From: JADJWR01 sp964610575
GTDB taxonomy: Bacteria; Pseudomonadota; Gammaproteobacteria; Burkholderiales; Burkholderiaceae_F
DNA length: 43,904 nt
Direction of reading: 5' to 3'
Assembly: GCA_964610575.1 (NCBI GenBank)
Contig: CAZSYX010000022.1
Location: 1 to 43,904, forward strand
Part shown: positions 33,391 through 40,446 of the stretch, one piece after another
How positions within the stretch are numbered: the stretch's first letter is position 1
How the letters are laid out: each line of letters begins with the position of its first letter
The notes under the pieces: model-generated
The model's database searches: none
What the model was told of the DNA's origin: nothing
What the model saw: the letters and a program-made list of their open reading frames with translations, nothing else
Made by a program: the position numbers and the translations under genes

Positions 33391-35841
33391 CTATTGCCGT
33401 AGACGCGCGTTCAGGCGGGTGCCGAGGCCCTCGACGATTGCTGCTACCGCCGCCTCGGCCTGCGCTTCCGCAAGGGTGCGCTCAGTATCTTGAAGAAGAA
33501 GCCGGAACGCAAGGCTTTTCTCCTTTGTTAACAGCGCGTTAGCGCCTACTTCCTCGACTTTGCTTGAAGCCCTGACGGACGGCCGGTACAGATCGAACAG
33601 ACGGAACTGTCGCAGGCAGCGCAGCCTTGGATCGGCCTGGGCCAGCTCGCCAACTACGTCGTAGACACCCTGCAACGGCACCGATTCGTCGAACCAGAGC
33701 GCCACGTCGCGCTGCACCTCCGGGAACTTCGGCACCGCCGTGGCCACCGGCAAGGCCACCGGCAGCAACGGTTCGACATCGAGTTCGAACAGGACCGGCG
33801 AGCGCGGCAGTTCGTACTTCTGCTGCCAGCGCGGATGCAGTTCGCCGATCCAGCCGACAGGCTCACCGGCCAGCATCACCCGCGCGCTGCGGCCCGGGTG
33901 CAGCGCCGGGTGAGTCGCCGGCTCGAAGCGCAGCGCATCACGCGGCAGCATGCCTTCGAGGTCGCCCTTGACGTCGAAGAAGTCGACATCGCGGCTCGGC
34001 AGACCCCACTGCTCGTCATCGACCGGCCCGTAGGCAAGCCCGGCGAGCCGCACCGGCTGGCGGATTCCACGCACGGCGAGCGGCCCCTCCACCGCGGCGG
34101 CATCGCGCACGAACACCCGTCCGAGTTCATAGACGCGGACCCGGCCGGCCTTCCGGTTCAGGTTGTATTCCAGCGCAGCAACCAGGCCGCCGATCAGGCT
34201 GGTTCGCATCACGCTGAACTGGCTGGCGATCGGGTTGACCACCCGGATCGGCTCATCGACGCCGTTGAAGTCCTGCTCCCACTGCGCCTCGACAAAGGAG
34301 TAGTTGACCAGCTCCTGGTAGCCGGTGGCGCCGAGGTGCTGCCGCAGCATGTGCTGCGTGCGCCGCCCTTCGGGCCGGCTGCACATCACCGCCAGTGCTC
34401 GCGGCGGAACTGCCGGGATCCGCTCGAAGCCCCACAGGCGCGCCACTTCCTCGATCAGATCTTCCTCGATCTCCAGGTCGAAGCGATGCGGCGGCGGCGT
34501 GATGACGACGCGGCCGGGCTGGCGCTCGCACGGCAGGCCAAGCCGCTGCAGGACGTCGACGATCTCCTCATCGCTGACCGCGACGCCGAGCACCTTGCGG
34601 CAGCGATCCGTCCGCATCGCCACCGGGCGCCGCTCCGGCAGCGCCAGCACCTGGTCGTCGATCGGACCGATGCGCGTCGACGGCGTGCCGCAGATGTCGA
34701 GCAGCAGCCGCGTGATGTACTCGATGTGCTCGACGGTGGTCGAATAATCCACGCCCCGCTCGAAGCGGTGCGCCGCGTCGGTGCTGAAGTTGAAGCGCCG
34801 GGCGCGCCCCTGGATCGACTCCGGCCACCAGAACGCGGCCTCCACGTAGACGCTGGTCGTCTCCAGCGTCACTGCGGTTGCCTCGCCACCCATCACACCG
34901 GAAAGCGCTTCGACGCCGCGATCGTCGGCGATCACGCCCACCCAGTCGTCGACCTCCACCGTCTGGCCATTCAGCAGTTCGACAGTCTCGCCGCCACGGC
35001 CCCAGCGGACCTGCAGCGGACCGTGCACCTTGTCGAGGTCGAACACGTGCGACGGCCGGCCGAGTTCGAGCATCACGTAGTTGGAGATATCGACCAGCGC
35101 CGAGATCGACCGCTGGCCGCTGCGCTCCAGCCGCTGCTTCATCCACAGGGGCGTCGGCGCCCTGGCGTTCAGGCCCCGTATCACACGTCCCGAGAAACGG
35201 CCACACAGATCGGGCGCCAGCACCTTGACCGGCAGGCGGTCGTCGATCGTCGGCGGCACCGGCGCAAAGGACGGCGCGCGCAGCGGTGCGCCGGTGATCG
35301 CCGCCACCTCGCGAGCCACGCCGAGCACGCTCAGGCAGTCGCCGCGATTGGGCGTCAGCTTGATGGTGATCTTGCGCTCGTCGAGCAGGAGGTACCGGCG
35401 CAGGTCACGGCCGACCGGCGCATCGGCCGGCAGCACCAACAGGCCTTCGTGATCCTCGGACAGGCCCAGCTCGCGGGCCGAGCAAAGCATCCCCTGCGAG
35501 ACCACGCCGCGCATCTTCGCCTCCTTGATGGCGAAGCCGCCGGGCAACTCGGCACCGACGAGGGCGCAGGGGACGCGAATGCCGGCAGCAACGTTCGGCG
35601 CGCCGCAGACGATCGTCAGTTCGGCACCGGTGCCGGCGTCGACGCGGCATACGGTGAGCTTGTCGGCGTCCGGATGGCGCGCCACATCGAGCACCTGCGC
35701 CACCACCACGCTGGAAAACGGCGGCGCCGCGGCAACGCTCTCGTCGACCTCGAGACCGGCCATCGTCAGCGCGTCGGCCAGCGCATCGGAGTCGAGCGCC
35801 GGATCGGCGTAGGCGCGCAGCCAGGATTCAGGAAACTGCAT
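33391..35841 (-). CDS. pheT: Phenylalanyl-tRNA synthetase beta subunit
   Basis: 816 residues, the full bacterial length. Domains in order: EMAP-like tRNA-binding fold (FSSVVVAQVLDVARHPDADKL), B3/B4 editing region (LVDISNYVMLELGRPSHVFD), B5 (VSDEEIVDVLQRLGLP), the degenerate class II core, and a C-terminal FDX-ACB domain (EVQRDVALWFDESVPLQGVY) that binds the tRNA anticodon. With PheS it forms the alpha2-beta2 enzyme. It lies 12 bases after pheS and is joined to ihfA downstream. Confidence 0.98.
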   Translation of the reverse strand: MQFPESWLRAYADPALDSDALADALTMAGLEVDESVAAAPPFSSVVVAQVLDVARHPDADKLTVCRVDAGTGAELTIVCGAPNVAAGIRVPCALVGAELPGGFAIKEAKMRGVVSQGMLCSARELGLSEDHEGLLVLPADAPVGRDLRRYLLLDERKITIKLTPNRGDCLSVLGVAREVAAITGAPLRAPSFAPVPPTIDDRLPVKVLAPDLCGRFSGRVIRGLNARAPTPLWMKQRLERSGQRSISALVDISNYVMLELGRPSHVFDLDKVHGPLQVRWGRGGETVELLNGQTVEVDDWVGVIADDRGVEALSGVMGGEATAVTLETTSVYVEAAFWWPESIQGRARRFNFSTDAAHRFERGVDYSTTVEHIEYITRLLLDICGTPSTRIGPIDDQVLALPERRPVAMRTDRCRKVLGVAVSDEEIVDVLQRLGLPCERQPGRVVITPPPHRFDLEIEEDLIEEVARLWGFERIPAVPPRALAVMCSRPEGRRTQHMLRQHLGATGYQELVNYSFVEAQWEQDFNGVDEPIRVVNPIASQFSVMRTSLIGGLVAALEYNLNRKAGRVRVYELGRVFVRDAAAVEGPLAVRGIRQPVRLAGLAYGPVDDEQWGLPSRDVDFFDVKGDLEGMLPRDALRFEPATHPALHPGRSARVMLAGEPVGWIGELHPRWQQKYELPRSPVLFELDVEPLLPVALPVATAVPKFPEVQRDVALWFDESVPLQGVYDVVGELAQADPRLRCLRQFRLFDLYRPSVRASSKVEEVGANALLTKEKSLAFRLLLQDTERTLAEAQAEAAVAAIVEGLGTRLNARLRQ

Positions 35842-35853
35842 GTCAGTGCCCGC

Positions 35854-36870
35854 TCAGTTGAACTGCGCCAGGAAGCGCAGGTCGCCCTCGAAGAAGAGGC
35901 GCAGGTCGTCGACGCCGTAGCGCAGCATCGTCAGCCGCTCGAGACCGGAGCCGAAGGCAAAGCCGATGTGCTGCTGCGGATCGAGGCCGAAGTTGCGCAC
36001 CACGCTCGGATGCACCTGGCCGGCGCCGGAGATCTCCAGCCAGCGGCCCTGCAGCGCGCCGCTGGTGAACATCATGTCGATCTCGGCCGACGGTTCGGTG
36101 AACGGGAAGAACGACGGACGGAACCTCACCTGCAGTTCGTCGGTCTCGAAGAAGCGGCGCATGAAGTCGGTGTACACGGCCTTCAGGTCCGCGAAGCTGA
36201 TGTGCTCGTCGATCCACAGCCCCTCGACCTGGTGGAACATCGGCGAGTGGGTGGCGTCTGAATCGACCCGGTACGTGCGGCCGAGTGCAATCACCTTGAT
36301 CGGCGGCTTGTGCATGCGCGCGTAGCGCACCTGCATCGGGCTGGTGTGCGTACGCAGCAGCAGCGGCTTGCCATGCTCGTCACTGGCATCGACGTAGAAC
36401 GTGTCCTGCATCGACCGCGCCGGATGGTTCTCCGGATTGTTCAGGGCGGTGAAGTTGTACCAGTCGTTCTCGATCTCCGGACCGTCGGCCAGGTCGAAGC
36501 CGATCGAGCCGAAGATTTCCTCGATGCGCTGCCACGTGCGGATCACCGGATGGATGCCGCCAGCGCTGCGACGGCGACCCGGCAGCGTGACGTCGATCGC
36601 CTCCTGCGCCAGGCGGGCGTTCAGTTCGGCCTCGGCCAGTTCGCCACGGCGGTGCTCGAGCAGCGCCTCGATGCGCTCCTTGGCGGCGTTGATTCGCGCG
36701 CCCTGGGTCCGCTTCTCCTCGGTCGGCAGCCTGGCCAGGCCCTTGAGCAGTTCGGTGAGCTGGCCGCCCTTGCCGAGGAAGCGCGCCTTCTCGTTCTCGA
36801 GCGCGGCCGGCTGCGCTGCCGCGGCGAACGCGGCCTGCGCGGCTTTGATCAGTTTTTCAGGATCGGTCAT
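35854..36870 (-). CDS. pheS: Phenylalanyl-tRNA synthetase alpha subunit
   Basis: 338 residues from the ATG at 36870. The N-terminal coiled coil (ALENEKARFLGKGGQLTELL) is followed by the class II catalytic core with THSPMFHQVEGLWID and RPSFFPFTEPSAEID; the end GFAFGSGLERLTMLRYG is motif 3. No Shine-Dalgarno precedes the ATG. A terminator-like hairpin ends 15 bases upstream, and the stop of a 26-codon ORF overlaps the ATG (ATGA). Confidence 0.97.
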   Translation of the reverse strand: MTDPEKLIKAAQAAFAAAAQPAALENEKARFLGKGGQLTELLKGLARLPTEEKRTQGARINAAKERIEALLEHRRGELAEAELNARLAQEAIDVTLPGRRRSAGGIHPVIRTWQRIEEIFGSIGFDLADGPEIENDWYNFTALNNPENHPARSMQDTFYVDASDEHGKPLLLRTHTSPMQVRYARMHKPPIKVIALGRTYRVDSDATHSPMFHQVEGLWIDEHISFADLKAVYTDFMRRFFETDELQVRFRPSFFPFTEPSAEIDMMFTSGALQGRWLEISGAGQVHPSVVRNFGLDPQQHIGFAFGSGLERLTMLRYGVDDLRLFFEGDLRFLAQFN

Positions 36871-36947
36871 GGTGCAGAAAGAAACGGGGCCCGGCGGCAA
36901 GGCCAGGCCCCATCGTGATCAACCGGCCCCGGCGCGACACCTTTCAT
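36867..36947 (-). CDS. Possible leader ORF upstream of pheS
   Basis: 26 codons (MKGVAPGPVDHDGAW..., ending PFLSAP) whose TGA overlaps the pheS ATG. It runs through the terminator-like hairpin at 36886-36911. It has only one Phe codon and no convincing ribosome site, so it is not a classical Phe-rich attenuator peptide such as PheM. It may be translated by ribosomes leaving rplT, whose stop is 15 bases upstream. Support is structural only. Confidence 0.25.
   Translation of the reverse strand: MKGVAPGPVDHDGAWPCRRAPFLSAP
36878..36911 (-). terminator. Terminator/attenuator hairpin between rplT and pheS
   Basis: On the minus strand GGGGCCTGGC and GCCGGGCCCC (10 pairs, one T-G) close a six-base loop, followed by GTTTCTTTCTG. 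An upstream CGGGGCC (36931-36925) can pair with GGCCCCG in the 3' arm (36891-36885), an alternative that would break the terminator. A second hairpin (arms 36931-36937 and 36947-36953) lies just upstream. The layout resembles a transcription attenuator. Confidence 0.6.
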
Positions 36948-36962
36948 CGCGCCGGAAGCGGA

Positions 36963-37322
36963 TCAGGCAGACAGGCTGGACTTGACCTTGTCGACGACCG
37001 CCGTGAAACCCGGCTTGTCCAGCACCGCCATGTCGGCCAGCACCTTGCGGTCGATCTCGATGGCCGCCTTCTTCAGGCCAGCCATGAAGGCCGAATAGGT
37101 CAGCCCCTGCTCGCGCACGGCGGCGTTGATGCGGGCGATCCACAGTGCGCGGAAGACGCGCTTGCGCGCCCGGCGATCGCGGTAGGCGTACTGCCCCGCC
37201 TTCATCACCGCCTGCTTGGCGACACGATAGACGTTCTTGCGGCGCTGCGTGAAACCCTTGGCCTGCGAAAGGACCTTCTTGTGACGCGCGCGCGCGGTCA
37301 CACCACGTTTTACTCGAGGCAT
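36963..37322 (-). CDS. rplT: 50S ribosomal protein L20
   Basis: 119 residues, nearly all basic helix: MPRVKRGVTARARHKKVLSQ, then GFTQRRKNVYRVAKQAVMKA and the globular end LKKAAIEIDRKVLADMA. It is an assembly protein for 23S rRNA and, in E. coli, a repressor of rpmI-rplT translation. It follows rpmI by 12 bases. Confidence 0.98.
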   Translation of the reverse strand: MPRVKRGVTARARHKKVLSQAKGFTQRRKNVYRVAKQAVMKAGQYAYRDRRARKRVFRALWIARINAAVREQGLTYSAFMAGLKKAAIEIDRKVLADMAVLDKPGFTAVVDKVKSSLSA

Positions 37323-37334
37323 TGTCCTTCCCTC

Positions 37335-37532
37335 CTACGCGTACGGCAGCATGCGGCGCACCGAGGCCACGTCGGCCTCGTGCATGTTCACCGTGCCGCG
37401 CAGATGGCGCTTGTTCTTGGTGGTGCGCTTGGTCAGGATGTGGCGCTTCGTCGCCTGACCGCGCTTGATCGATCCGCTTGCGCGGACAGCGAATCGCTTC
37501 GCCGCTGACTTCTTGGTCTTCATCTTGGGCAT
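37335..37532 (-). CDS. rpmI: 50S ribosomal protein L35
   Basis: 65 residues: MPKMKTKKSAAKRFAVRASG, KRGQATKRHILTKRTTK, and a C-terminal VRRMLPYA. A strong AAAGGAGG ribosome site precedes the ATG. It is separated from infC by a 122-base structured spacer. Confidence 0.98.
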   Translation of the reverse strand: MPKMKTKKSAAKRFAVRASGSIKRGQATKRHILTKRTTKNKRHLRGTVNMHEADVASVRRMLPYA

Positions 37533-37604
37533 CTTGCCCTCCTTTCATTGGATGACCGCAGGCGCCCCGAAGGGACTTCGTATGGCCAGCGTTCACTTGT
37601 TGGC

Positions 37605-37639
37605 GCCGCTGCCGGGAGACCAATCCCGACCGCAGCGAC
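37605..37639 (-). promoter_or_regulatory. Structured RNA in the infC-rpmI spacer (candidate L20 operator)
   Basis: Two-tier hairpin on the transcribed strand: outer stem GTCGCTGC/GCAGCGGC (37639-37632 with 37612-37605), inner stem CGGGA/TCCCG with a six-base loop, and a three-base bulge. Nearby, CCC-TTCG-GGG (about 37566-37577) gives a stable UUCG loop. In E. coli L20 represses rpmI-rplT by binding RNA in this same spacer; the same use here is inferred. Confidence 0.4.
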
Positions 37640-37654
37640 TGGAAAACCTGCTTC

Positions 37655-38176
37655 CTACTTCTTCTTCTTCGGTGCCAGCACCATGATCATCTGCCGGCCC
37701 TCGAGCTTGGGCCAGGACTCGACCTGCGCGATCTCGTCGGTTTCGCCCTTGATTCGCTCGAGAAGGCGCACGCCGAACTCCTGGTGCGCCATCTCGCGGC
37801 CGCGGAACCGCAGCGTCACCTTCGCCTTGTCGCCCTCGGCCAGGAACTCCTTCAGCTTGCGCATCTTGGTCAGGTAGTCGTTCTCGTCGGTCTGCGGACG
37901 GAACTTGACCTCCTTGACCTGGATGACCTTCTGCTTCAGCCGCGCCTCGTGCGCCTTCTTCTGCTCCTGGTACTTGAACTTGCCGTAGTCCATCAGCCGG
38001 CACACCGGCGGCACGGCAGTTGGGGCGATCTCCACGAGATCGACATCCTTCTCGTCCGAAAGCCGGAAGGCTTCGGCGAGCGCGACGATGCCGAGCGGTT
38101 CGCCGTCGACGCCGATCAGGCGAACTTCCGGCACCGAGATCTCGCGGTTGATGCGATGCGTGTGTTCCTGTGCGAT
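37655..38176 (-). CDS. infC: Translation initiation factor IF-3 (ATC start)
   Basis: 173 residues. The N-terminal THRINREISVPEVRLIGVDG, the linker with MDYGKFKYQEQKK, and the C-terminal KVTLRFRGREMAHQ and MIMVLAPKKKK match IF-3 throughout. No ATG, GTG or TTG lies at the right place; ATC at 38176 fits the family length and has CGGAG nine bases upstream. IF-3 in E. coli uses AUU and represses itself by rejecting that codon. The next canonical codon upstream is within thrS at 38248. It lies 25 bases after thrS. Confidence 0.93.
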   Translation of the reverse strand: MAQEHTHRINREISVPEVRLIGVDGEPLGIVALAEAFRLSDEKDVDLVEIAPTAVPPVCRLMDYGKFKYQEQKKAHEARLKQKVIQVKEVKFRPQTDENDYLTKMRKLKEFLAEGDKAKVTLRFRGREMAHQEFGVRLLERIKGETDEIAQVESWPKLEGRQMIMVLAPKKKK

Positions 38177-38201
38177 GGTTGTTGACTCCGAAGAAGAAAT
38201 C

Positions 38202-40139
38202 TCAGGCTGTCGGGCCCACCTGGCGCCGCTGCGCGACGTCCTCGGCAAGCCTCGCTGCGAACGCCTCCAGCGTCATCACACCGAGGTCGACACCGCCGCG
38301 GGCCCTGACAGCCACCCGTTTGATTCCATCCGCCGCCGGCTTCTCCTTGTCCCCGATGACGAGGATATAGGGCAGCTTCTGCAGCGCAAGGGCGCGGATT
38401 TTATAGGTGATCTTTTCGTTGCGCAAATCAGCCTCGGCCCTAAAGCCTTGTTTTTTCAGCGTTTGAGCAACGTCGTGGGCGTAGTCGGCCTGCCCTTCCG
38501 AAATGTTGGCAATGCCGGCCTGCACCGGCGCCAGCCACGGCGGCATCGCGCCGGCATAGTTCTCGACCAGCATGCCGATGAAGCGCTCCATCGAGCCGAT
38601 GATCGCCCGGTGCAGCATCACCGGCACCTGGCGTGTGTTGTCCTCGGCCACGTATTCGGCACCGAGCCGGCCCGGCATCTGGAAGTCGACCTGCATCGTG
38701 CCGCACTGCCACTCGCGGCCGATCGCGTCCTTCAGCGTGTACTCGATCTTCGGCCCGTAGAAGGCGCCGTCGCCCGGCGACACCGTGAACTCGACGCCCG
38801 AACGGCGCAGCGACTCCATCAGCGCTCCTTCCGCCTTGTCCCAGCTCTCGTCGGAGCCGATGCGCTTGTCCGGCCGCGTCGAGACCTTGTACAGGATGTG
38901 CTCGAAGCCGAAGTCGCGATAGACCTTCTGCAGCAGCGCCGTATAGGCGACGCACTCGTCGAGGATCTGCGCCTCGGTGCAGAAGATATGGCCGTCGTCC
39001 TGGGTGAAGCCGCGCACCCGCATCATGCCGTGCAGTGAGCCCGACGGCTCGTTGCGATGGCAGGCGCCGAACTCGCCGTAGCGCAGCGGCAGCTCGCGGT
39101 AGCTGTGCAGATTGGCGTTGTAGATCTGGATGTGCCCGGGGCAGTTCATCGGCTTCAGGGCGTAGTACCGGTTCTCCGACTCGGTCGTGAACATGTACTC
39201 GCGGTATTTCTCCCAGTGCCCGGAGCGCTCCCACAGCGAGCGGTCGAGGATCTGCGGTGCCTTGACCTCCTGGTAGCCGTTGTCCTGGTAGACGCGGCGC
39301 ATGTAGCCCTCGACCTGCTGCCAGATCGCCCAGCCGCGCGGGTGCCAGAAGATGAGCCCCGGCGCCTCGTCCTGAAAGTGGAACAGGTCGAGTTCGCGTC
39401 CGAGCCGGCGGTGGTCGCGGCGCTCCGCCTCCTCGAGCATCTTGAGATACGCGTCCTGCTCCTCCCGGCTGGCCCAGGCCGTGCCGTAGATGCGCTGGAG
39501 CATCTCGTTGCGCGAGTCGCCGCGCCAGTAGGCGCCAGCCACCTTCATCAGCTTGAAGACCTTGAGTTTCCCGGTCGACGGCACGTGCGGGCCGCGGCAC
39601 AAGTCGATGAATCCGCCTTCGCGATACAGCGAGATGTCCTCGTTGGCCGGGATCGAGGCGATGATCTCGGCCTTGTACTTCTCGCCGATCGACTCGAAGA
39701 ACTTCACGGCGTCGTCGCGCTTCCAGACCTCGCGCGTCACCGCCTCGTCCTTGCCCGCCAGCTCGGCCATCTTCTTCTCGATCGCCTCGAGATCCTCGGG
39801 CGTGAACGGCCGCTTGAAGGAGAAGTCGTAATAAAAGCCGTTGTCGATCACCGGTCCGATCGTCACTTGCGCATCGGGAAACAGTTCCTTGACAGCGTAG
39901 GCGAGCAGGTGCGCCGTCGAGTGGCGCAGGACCTCCAGCCCCTCGGCATCCTTGGCGGTGACGACCGACAGCGAAGCATCACCGTCGAGCACATGCGAGG
40001 CATCGACGAGCTTGCCGTCGACCTTGCCGGCAAGCGCCGCCTTGGCCAGTCCGGGACCGATCGAGGCCGCCACGTCGGCCACGCTCACGGGTCTGTCGAA
40101 CGAACGGCTGGAGCCGTCCGGAAGGCGAATCGAAATCAT
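38202..40139 (-). CDS. thrS: Threonyl-tRNA synthetase
   Basis: 645 residues from the ATG at 40139 (MISIRLPDGSSRSFDRPVSV). Domains in order: TGS, the SAD editing domain (HSTAHLLAYAVKELFP), class II catalytic core with zinc ligands in MNCPGHIQIY and the motif GEFGACHRNEPSGSLHGMMR, then an anticodon-binding domain. GGAG is 12 bases before the ATG. A T-rich terminator ends 17 bases before the ATG. Confidence 0.98.
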   Translation of the reverse strand: MISIRLPDGSSRSFDRPVSVADVAASIGPGLAKAALAGKVDGKLVDASHVLDGDASLSVVTAKDAEGLEVLRHSTAHLLAYAVKELFPDAQVTIGPVIDNGFYYDFSFKRPFTPEDLEAIEKKMAELAGKDEAVTREVWKRDDAVKFFESIGEKYKAEIIASIPANEDISLYREGGFIDLCRGPHVPSTGKLKVFKLMKVAGAYWRGDSRNEMLQRIYGTAWASREEQDAYLKMLEEAERRDHRRLGRELDLFHFQDEAPGLIFWHPRGWAIWQQVEGYMRRVYQDNGYQEVKAPQILDRSLWERSGHWEKYREYMFTTESENRYYALKPMNCPGHIQIYNANLHSYRELPLRYGEFGACHRNEPSGSLHGMMRVRGFTQDDGHIFCTEAQILDECVAYTALLQKVYRDFGFEHILYKVSTRPDKRIGSDESWDKAEGALMESLRRSGVEFTVSPGDGAFYGPKIEYTLKDAIGREWQCGTMQVDFQMPGRLGAEYVAEDNTRQVPVMLHRAIIGSMERFIGMLVENYAGAMPPWLAPVQAGIANISEGQADYAHDVAQTLKKQGFRAEADLRNEKITYKIRALALQKLPYILVIGDKEKPAADGIKRVAVRARGGVDLGVMTLEAFAARLAEDVAQRRQVGPTA

Positions 40140-40273
40140 GTTCCACAAGCTCCGACAAAAAAAAAGTGCGGGCGAGCCGCACTTTTCTCCGCAAGGGCGA
40201 ACTCGTCCCGGTCGATCAGCTGCCGGTGAACGTAGTTCGGAAGACCAACATCTTCGATTCCCTCGATTGGCAT
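40136..40273 (-). CDS. Possible small ORF between tRNA-Val and thrS
   Basis: 45 codons (MPIEGIEDVGLPNYVHRQLI..., ending FVGACGT). Its ATG is six bases after the tRNA-Val CCA, and its TGA overlaps the thrS ATG (ATGA). It reads straight through the terminator hairpin. No ribosome site is visible because the tRNA occupies that place, so translation is doubtful. It matches no family I recognise. Confidence 0.2.
   Translation of the reverse strand: MPIEGIEDVGLPNYVHRQLIDRDEFALAEKSAARPHFFFVGACGT
40157..40186 (-). terminator. Intrinsic terminator after tRNA-Val, abutting thrS
   Basis: A 10-base stem AAAAGTGCGG/CCGCACTTTT around a five-base loop, with nine consecutive T on the minus strand. It is a textbook terminator for the tRNA transcript, but the thrS ATG is only 17 bases beyond it, leaving no room for a separate promoter. 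Confidence 0.9.
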
Positions 40274-40278
40274 TTCGC

Positions 40279-40355
40279 TGGTAGGCGCGAGTGGATTCGA
40301 ACCACCGACCCCCACCATGTCAAGGTGGTGCTCTAACCAACTGAGCTACGCGCCT
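40279..40355 (-). tRNA. tRNA-Val(GAC)
   Basis: 77 bases with encoded CCA. Acceptor AGGCGCG/CGCGCCT; D-arm TAGCTCAGTTGGTTAGAGC; anticodon stem CCACC/GGTGG with loop TTGACAT, giving anticodon GAC; T-loop TTCGAAT. It heads the tRNA-Val-thrS-infC-rpmI-rplT-pheST-ihfA cluster. Confidence 0.97.
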
Positions 40356-40446
40356 GTCGCGGATGCGGATGATACACGAGGCTCGTCGTGCACAGGCCGC
40401 TCGCGTCGCATCGCGCCGACATCCGGCCAAGCACCCAACCTCGCGC
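40356..40446 (-). promoter_or_regulatory. relA-tRNA-Val spacer with a possible promoter
   Basis: 91 bases. On the minus strand TATCAT (40374-40369) is a good -10 with a GC-rich discriminator and a start about seven bases before tRNA-Val. No convincing -35 lies 16-18 bases upstream, so it would need an activator or an extended element. No relA terminator is visible. Confidence 0.35.

Noticed and set aside
36867..36947. Classical Phe-rich leader peptide for pheS
   Set aside because: The small ORF has one Phe codon, so the E. coli PheM mechanism is not supported, although the hairpins are.
38177..38248. Canonical infC start inside thrS
   Set aside because: Would add 24 residues without IF-3 similarity; the ATC with a ribosome site fits the family.
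40140..40278. T-box riboswitch or tRNA-Thr mimic upstream of thrS
   Set aside because: No T-box sequence or Thr anticodon-like stem; the main structure is the tRNA-Val terminator.
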